Shown one piece after another: positions 14,147 through 19,100 of a stretch of 19,100 nt of DNA (position 1 is the stretch's first letter; each line of letters starts with the position of its first letter). Below the pieces are notes generated by a model, which saw only the letters and a list, made by a program, of their open reading frames with translations, ran no database searches and was not told where the DNA came from. The stretch lies in assembly GCA_041554435.1 (NCBI GenBank), contig JBFFLX010000061.1, positions 1-19,100 on the forward strand, read 5' to 3'. This DNA is from BM524 sp041554435. GTDB lineage: Bacteria > Bacteroidota > Bacteroidia > Bacteroidales > F082. The translations under genes and the position numbers were made by a program.

Positions 14147-15238
14147 ATGAATAAGAGAATCAAACCACTTCACTATTTGCTAATGATAGCATTTACAATA
14201 TCATTCATGACTTACTTTCAGGCATGTGATGATATTAGCACGACCCCCAAATCCGACATGGTAATAAAAAATATTGAAGGTCCAACAAATTCAGATTGTG
14301 GCGGATATAAATGGGCAGTTCAGTTTATTTTAAAGTTTGCTTCACCTAAAGGAGGTTATTTTGTTCAGGAAATAAGAATAAAACGGACAATTAATAAAGA
14401 ATGTCCAAATGAATACAAGGATTTCGATATTACTTACTACGAAGCCTGGAAAGTAAATGAAGGAAAAACAATAACAACCTATGCAGAGGGTGGTTTTACG
14501 GACGACGACACTTATATGATGCCGTCAATGTATAATTCGGAGGGCAATTCGGATTTTACCGGGACCGTTAAGTTTTTTGAAAATATCACTCTACCTGATG
14601 ATTTTCAGGCTAGAAATCCCAGAACATTTGCCGGAATATTACCATCAACCAGAACAAAACCAGATTTTTGGGATGCCACAGATGCTTTGGACCATGACCT
14701 TGACTCTGATTGGGATTGTTGCGATGATAGCACTCATATTCTTTTAACAACACCGGATTTTGGAAAAGTAAGCAAAGGAGATAAAACTCCTCTAGGGGGT
14801 AAATTTATTGAACAGGTTGAATCAGTAAAAGCTTGGACCGATGAATCAGCTTATAGCGAAAACGATAACTATAATTTGCTTGAGAGTGCCAGTCAGATTG
14901 CTGCAATGACTGACGATGAGATAATTAACGGTGTAGCAGATTATAATGAATATTATGCTGGTTATATACCTGAAATGTCTAAACTATATCTGATTTTAAG
15001 ATACGTTTTTGATGTACCAAACAGTTTGCCAATTGAAAATGCATCTAGTTTTGGAGGTTGGATAAGACCTAATGAAACCATTTCTAGTAGTACATATGAT
15101 CTTATGTGGCCCTTGAGCCGGAATGAGATGAATATGTTAGTTGTGGATCACGAGTTTATGGGTTATATAGGCTCTGGATATGATGCTCCTGGGGAGTTAA
15201 GTTATTTTATGGAAAACTTTCCAAAAAGGGAATTATAA
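14147..15238 (+). CDS. Lipoprotein of unknown function
   Basis: From the ATG at 14147 the protein has 363 residues, with a basic N-terminus, a hydrophobic stretch and a lipobox ending FQAC (Cys27), followed by DD. The frame is open upstream to an ATG at 14048, but that extension overlaps the promoter and would bury the signal sequence. The mature protein is acidic and rich in Asp, Asn and Tyr. It includes CGGYKW near residue 50, a Cys-rich acidic DSDWDCCDDSTH patch (Cys191-Cys192), and a closing GGWIRPNE...DHEFMGYIGSGYDAPGEL segment. I do not recognise a family. It is convergent with the lipase gene, with the comM fragment in between. Confidence 0.8.
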   Translation: MNKRIKPLHYLLMIAFTISFMTYFQACDDISTTPKSDMVIKNIEGPTNSDCGGYKWAVQFILKFASPKGGYFVQEIRIKRTINKECPNEYKDFDITYYEAWKVNEGKTITTYAEGGFTDDDTYMMPSMYNSEGNSDFTGTVKFFENITLPDDFQARNPRTFAGILPSTRTKPDFWDATDALDHDLDSDWDCCDDSTHILLTTPDFGKVSKGDKTPLGGKFIEQVESVKAWTDESAYSENDNYNLLESASQIAAMTDDEIINGVADYNEYYAGYIPEMSKLYLILRYVFDVPNSLPIENASSFGGWIRPNETISSSTYDLMWPLSRNEMNMLVVDHEFMGYIGSGYDAPGELSYFMENFPKREL

Positions 15239-15280
15239 ACAAATTTCATATAAATATAAAGCAATATTTATATAAATAAT

Positions 15281-15372
15281 ATGAACCCCTTCCCTTGCGG
15301 CTATTATAACTATCCGTCGAAAGATTGCATTTGTTCACCCGGAATTGTAAATCATATTTAAATAAAATTTCA
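15281..15372 (+). pseudogene. Displaced fragment of comM
   Basis: These 92 bases align to comM 11016-11108 with five substitutions and one deleted A (about 94% identity). They begin at the MNP codons and end at AAATTTCA. The copy can be read as a 26-codon frame from ATG at 15281 to TAA at 15359-15361, in which the first loop cysteine is replaced by Phe and the frame shifts near the end. Four of the five substitutions change the amino acid, so it does not look selected as protein. It lies between two convergent genes. A 10-bp AT-rich hairpin (15248-15273) and a second AAATTTCA (15241-15248) lie just upstream. Confidence 0.9.
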
Positions 15373-15404
15373 ATCAGCCAGGCATATTTATAAAATATAT
15401 GTTT

Positions 15405-16457
15405 CTAAAAAGGCACAGGATTTTCACCCAACAGCAATAAATAGTTATTATGATTATGCTCAACTGCCATCCATTTTTTATACCATGCATTGGAGTCGAC
15501 GGATGTTTGAGGGTGCTCTGTGGTATCTATGGCAATTGAGCCGATGGAAATCGTATCGGCTAAAGAACAATATTTAATTTTTTTGTGTTTCAGAGTAGAA
15601 TCTGACAGATTATATCCAAAATAAATATCACCGGGAACAGTAACAGGAATGTGATTTTCCTTAATAGCAGGTAAATTATACCAGAAATATGGAATTACAT
15701 CCAACTTATTGACATACATATTTAAAGATCCACCATTTTGAGAAAGTGATGTTTTGAAATTTTTTGTAAATCCATAATTCCATACTGTGGGTCCAGCATA
15801 TGTATATGTTCTTACTATAAATTTATTATTGAAACTCTGATTATTCATGACCCAATAAGCCATTATTGGAGCCAGATATCCTCCCTGGCTATGACCAGTT
15901 ACAAATATGGTTGTTTTAGGTTCAGATGGTATAGAATCGAGAAACCATTCCAAACTCCTGTTTGTTCTTGCATCTGCAGTATTTAATATGTTTGACATCC
16001 CTAATTCGGCACCATGTGAAATAGAATCATTTGTTTCACCACCGGGGTATCTAACAAGTTTAAAAGCATCTAAATCCTGCAATACACCATCCGGACTATG
16101 TGGGTTAGTCCCACGTAATACAAGAGCAAAACTAACGGGATCAGTATCTGCTTTAGCTACAAAGGCCATATTAGCGGAGTCAGGTGAAATGCCAGGACCC
16201 CAGACAAGTTTCCAGTTTCCTTTGGTCCCCAATTCCTTTTCTTTCAGTAACTGGACAATGTCATTTCTTATGGTAGTTTCTGTAAAGCCATCAGAAGCAT
16301 AACTTATTGCAGCAAGCGTCATCATGATTCCGGGATAATCCGTTTCCTGAAGTTCCAAATCCTGATTCGGCGAATCGCTTACATTGTCTTTCTTACATCC
16401 CATGCTAGAGATTATTAAAACAGAAAGTAATAAAAACAGTAATTTTTTAGTATTCAT
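15405..16457 (-). CDS. Class 3 lipase family lipoprotein
   Basis: This 350-residue alpha/beta-hydrolase has a lipoprotein signal (SSMGC, Cys21, then KKDN). The nucleophile elbow is GHSQGG at 188-193 with Ser190, LRGT at 114-117 fits the oxyanion strand of the lipase class 3 family, Asp253 in KLDVIPYFW is a likely acid, and a C-terminal His in VEHNHNNYLLLLG completes the triad. It would hydrolyse acylglycerols or other esters at the cell envelope; the natural substrate is unknown. No signs of truncation. No exact TAnnTTTG is present upstream. It lies among other lipoproteins and is divergent from the GH17-like gene with 249 bases between, in which only the -7 element of that gene was noted. 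Confidence 0.87.
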   Translation of the reverse strand: MNTKKLLFLLLSVLIISSMGCKKDNVSDSPNQDLELQETDYPGIMMTLAAISYASDGFTETTIRNDIVQLLKEKELGTKGNWKLVWGPGISPDSANMAFVAKADTDPVSFALVLRGTNPHSPDGVLQDLDAFKLVRYPGGETNDSISHGAELGMSNILNTADARTNRSLEWFLDSIPSEPKTTIFVTGHSQGGYLAPIMAYWVMNNQSFNNKFIVRTYTYAGPTVWNYGFTKNFKTSLSQNGGSLNMYVNKLDVIPYFWYNLPAIKENHIPVTVPGDIYFGYNLSDSTLKHKKIKYCSLADTISIGSIAIDTTEHPQTSVDSNAWYKKWMAVEHNHNNYLLLLGENPVPF

Positions 16458-16651
16458 ATATTTATGATTAGTAAGTTGCGAATATAGGCTTATTTAGACT
16501 TATTATAAATAAATTGCTAAATATTAACGTTTTATTACAAAAATAATTCTAATTCGAGTAAATAATAAGCAGCCTAAATCATATAAAAACCCCTCTGTTA
16601 GCGGCATGTAGTAATAATTATTTCTTTTTCCACATCATATATTTATTTGAT

Positions 16652-16659
16652 TACATTTG
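16652..16659 (+). promoter_or_regulatory. -7 element for the GH17-like lipoprotein
   Basis: TACATTTG is an exact TAnnTTTG match 47 bases upstream of the start at 16707. No clear -33 TTG at standard spacing was found. Confidence 0.45.
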
Positions 16660-16706
16660 ACTCACTTCTAATACTTTAATCAACTTTAATAAAAACTATT
16701 ATCAAT

Positions 16707-18080
16707 ATGACTAATTTTATTACTAAGGCAGCATATACTTTTATATTACTTTCTGCTCTGATAATTACTCAAACTTCATGCAAAAAAAATAACAATCAAC
16801 CACAAGCGAGTGTTGGCATTCACCCATCTATTGGTTCAACTAGCACAACTTTTACTATAGATGCCAATGGAAGTTGGGATGAAGAAGATGGTAGCGAGAG
16901 CCTGCAAATTAGATTGGATTGGGAGAACGACGGTGTTTGGGAAACCGAGTGGGTAACCGAAAAACTTCATGAGAATATTTTTACTGCTGAAGGTGAATAC
17001 CTTGTAAATATTGAAGTTAAAGACTCCCATGGAAATATCACTCAAACATCAGCAAACTTAACTGTTACAAATAGTTCGGATTTAATTCCTAACAATAGTC
17101 CGTTTAGTTATAATGTTGGTATTAACTATGAAACCTGGGCAATTAGAAAAAACAGAAATATTGAAAAGGATTTAGATGAGATAACAAAGTATTTCAAACT
17201 CATCCGAACCTATCATGATGTTGGTATTGGAACTCCCGACACAATTATTTCTCCTACATTATATCCGGTAATTGAATATATATTGTCACATCCTCAACTC
17301 AAGATAGAACTCTCATTGGGTACAGCAACTTCCAGCCTTAATATTGGAAATGATCCTGGTTTAATGGTTAACAAAGCCTATACCGACAAATGGGTTAAAG
17401 TGATAACAGAGGCTTTTGGCTCAGTTGAAAACACTAAAAAATACCTCAAGCTTATACTTTTGAGTAATGAAGTTGATCGTGTGGCACCTGGAGATGCAAC
17501 TGCATTTAAGAACTATATTACTAAATGGATACCCCAATCATTTGAAAATTTGAAAGCCTCCCTTGCCGAAGCCGGAATGCCGGAAATACCTGTTTCAACA
17601 ACAATTTCAAACTATACATCTGATTCAGCCGCAAATCCGGTTTCGTTTACAACAGTAAAATATATTAATGAGCACTGGAGTTCCAAGTGGAATTCAGGAC
17701 AAGCCTTTGTGTTTTTTAACCAATATACAGAAGGTGGAAACAAAACTGACTTTGGATACGACATTAAATATTTTCACACTGTGGACAATGAACTAGGTGG
17801 TTCTCCAAGTGTTTATGTTGGTGAAACAGGCTATGATGCCTCTTTTGGTGAAGAGAATCAAGTGAAGGTAACCAAGCAAATATTTAGTTGGCTGGATGGT
17901 CAGTATGGAGGAAACAAAACAACAATTCCATTATTTCTATTTCAGGCTTTCGACTTGCCATTCAGCCCCCCGGGGAAACCTACCAAGTTCGGCATATTTC
18001 AAGACAATTCTCAAAACGTACCTCAAGGACCAAAAAAAGGAATTAATATTCCATCGTGGATTGCTAAACCTAAAGGATAA
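16707..18080 (+). CDS. Lipoprotein with PKD domain and GH17-like glycosidase domain
   Basis: This 457-residue lipoprotein (lipobox QTSC, Cys25, followed by KKNNN) has a PKD-like domain at about 34-122 (SWDEEDG, LDWENDGVWE, VKDSHGN). A clan GH-A barrel from about 135 to the end resembles family GH17 beta-1,3-glucanases. Supporting motifs are GINYETW at the first strand, LIRTYH at 165-170, LLSNEV with Glu255 as likely acid/base, VGETGY with Glu373 as likely nucleophile, and FQAFDLPF plus KFGIFQDN at the end. It may attack laminarin-type beta-1,3-glucan at the cell surface. No SusC/SusD genes are nearby, so this is not a classic polysaccharide locus. A related GH-A family remains possible. Confidence 0.75.
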   Translation: MTNFITKAAYTFILLSALIITQTSCKKNNNQPQASVGIHPSIGSTSTTFTIDANGSWDEEDGSESLQIRLDWENDGVWETEWVTEKLHENIFTAEGEYLVNIEVKDSHGNITQTSANLTVTNSSDLIPNNSPFSYNVGINYETWAIRKNRNIEKDLDEITKYFKLIRTYHDVGIGTPDTIISPTLYPVIEYILSHPQLKIELSLGTATSSLNIGNDPGLMVNKAYTDKWVKVITEAFGSVENTKKYLKLILLSNEVDRVAPGDATAFKNYITKWIPQSFENLKASLAEAGMPEIPVSTTISNYTSDSAANPVSFTTVKYINEHWSSKWNSGQAFVFFNQYTEGGNKTDFGYDIKYFHTVDNELGGSPSVYVGETGYDASFGEENQVKVTKQIFSWLDGQYGGNKTTIPLFLFQAFDLPFSPPGKPTKFGIFQDNSQNVPQGPKKGINIPSWIAKPKG

Positions 18081-18174
18081 TATGTTATAGAAATATAGAG
18101 CAAGGAATAAAGTGGCTATGCTTTCTTACTGAATTTAAATAATCATTGAACTACAAATATCTGTGAAATTCAAT

Positions 18175-18182
18175 TATATTTG
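18175..18182 (+). promoter_or_regulatory. -7 element for the patatin-like gene
   Basis: TATATTTG is an exact TAnnTTTG match 27 bases upstream of the start at 18210; the nearest TTG (18146-18148) is 26 bases away, longer than usual. Confidence 0.45.
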
Positions 18183-18209
18183 TGTGAACTTATCATCAAT
18201 CAATGGTTT

Positions 18210-19100
18210 ATGTTTAATAAAGCAATTATTAATTTCCTGATTGTTTTAGTATTATTTACAATAGGAAATCCCGTTTTTTCCGAGAACAAAAAGAGCCCTA
18301 CAAAAAAAAAGCGTCCTAAGATAGGATTGGTATTAAGTGGTGGAGGCGCAAAAGGATTTGCCTATATTGGAATGCTCAGAGTTTTTCAGGAAGTTGGCCT
18401 TCCCATAGATTATATCGGGGGAACAAGTATTGGTAGCATTATGGGCGGATTGTATGCCATTGGATATAGCCCTGATGAAATACAAAAAATTATTGAGCAA
18501 CAGGATTGGGATGCCATACTAAAAGATGACATCCCCAGAAAATATATTGCATACGAAGAAAAAGAGTTTTTTGAACTCTCAATAATATCCCTTCCATTCG
18601 AAAAGAAGAAAGTAGGGATAAACAAGTCGATGTACTACGGACAACAAGTTAATCTAATGTTGAACAAATACTTTTCTCCGGCATGGAACATAACTGACTT
18701 TAGCAAACTTCAAACCCCTTTCTTTTGTGTTGGCGCAAACCTCTTTAACGGAAAGGCAGAAATTATACAAAGTGGGTACCTCCCTATGGCTATTCGATCT
18801 AGCATGTCGATACCTGCATACTTTTCACCAACTTTATACGATGGCCATTATCTTGTTGATGGCGGAATTGTTAATAATTATCCTGCTGGCCCCATGAAAA
18901 AACAAGGTGCCGAATTTATTATTGGAGGCGATGTGCAATCAAACCTTAGGACTGACATAGAAGAACTAAGTTCAATAACCGGAATAATTAATCAGATAAT
19001 TTTTTTCCATGCAGAAGAAGCAAATATTGAAGCCGACAGTTTAATAAACATAAACATTAAGTTCAAGGTTCCGGCAGGAATGATGGATTTTACAAAATAC
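18210..19100 (+). CDS. Patatin-like phospholipase, 5' part (runs off the window)
   Basis: The first 297 codons are present and the frame is open at the window edge. A signal peptide (about 1-24, ending PVFS) is followed by a basic linker (ENKKSPTKKKRP) and a patatin domain. This shows the oxyanion loop GGGAKG at 44-49, the nucleophile motif GTSIG at 71-75 with Ser73, and the dyad Asp in DGG at 217-219. It is predicted to hydrolyse acyl ester bonds of phospholipids with a Ser-Asp dyad. Exported patatins in Bacteroidota are commonly fused to a C-terminal BamA-like barrel, which cannot be checked here. The ATG at 18210 was chosen because it gives a full signal peptide and follows a -7 element by 27 bases. 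Confidence 0.93.
   Translation, partial: MFNKAIINFLIVLVLFTIGNPVFSENKKSPTKKKRPKIGLVLSGGGAKGFAYIGMLRVFQEVGLPIDYIGGTSIGSIMGGLYAIGYSPDEIQKIIEQQDWDAILKDDIPRKYIAYEEKEFFELSIISLPFEKKKVGINKSMYYGQQVNLMLNKYFSPAWNITDFSKLQTPFFCVGANLFNGKAEIIQSGYLPMAIRSSMSIPAYFSPTLYDGHYLVDGGIVNNYPAGPMKKQGAEFIIGGDVQSNLRTDIEELSSITGIINQIIFFHAEEANIEADSLININIKFKVPAGMMDFTKY

Noticed and set aside
15281..15361. A genuine small Cys-rich protein of 26 residues
   Set aside because: It is a comM fragment with mostly non-synonymous changes and a frameshift at its end; there is no recognisable promoter and no sign of coding selection.
15907..16302. Plus-strand frame of 131 codons
   Set aside because: It is antisense to the lipase gene, which has signal peptide and catalytic triad on the opposite strand.
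16458..16706. Small gene or RNA between the lipase and GH17-like genes
   Set aside because: The stretch is AT-rich with only one -7 element for the downstream gene; no conserved RNA shape or frame was seen.

Overview
The window looks like a chromosomal segment of a Bacteroidota bacterium, probably of the Bacteroidales/Marinilabiliales type. The evidence is low GC content, many intergenic copies of the Bacteroidota -7 element TAnnTTTG, a GldA-like ATPase, a T9SS type A sorting domain, CKK-type lipoproteins, and signal peptidase I substrates whose mature proteins start with Gln. No rRNA, tRNA, CRISPR array, transposase or integrase gene was seen.

Region 1 (1-6960) is housekeeping and metabolism: a possible 3' end of a gene, a CspA-type cold shock protein, the ribosome-assembly GTPase EngB, a two-gene acyl-CoA carboxylase/decarboxylase unit (carboxyltransferase plus biotin carrier), a small YjbR/MmcQ-like protein, a long-form urocanate hydratase and S-adenosylmethionine synthase (metK). 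Clear intrinsic terminators separate the convergent pairs. The metK leader carries what I read as a SAM-II riboswitch with an inserted segment that can pair with its conserved core.

Region 2 (about 7222-8255) is accessory. It is a tandem array of imperfectly palindromic units of about 78 bp repeated every 97-99 bp, interrupted by one gene for a GxxExxY protein (a PD-(D/E)XK nuclease-like family). The array ends 18 bases from the gldA stop codon.

Region 3 (8272-11510) holds gldA, a secreted DUF302 protein and comM (Mg-chelatase-like AAA+ ATPase).

Region 4 (11580-19100) is a run of exported proteins: a T9SS cargo protein, a lipoprotein plus outer-membrane beta-barrel pair, an unrecognised lipoprotein, a class-3-lipase lipoprotein, a PKD plus GH17-like glycosidase lipoprotein, and the first 297 codons of a patatin-like phospholipase. 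Between two convergent genes at 15281-15372 lies a 92-base copy, about 94% identical, of an internal piece of the comM gene located 4 kb away.

The three observations most worth following are the GxxExxY gene inside the 97-bp hairpin array, the displaced comM fragment, and the modified SAM-II riboswitch on metK.
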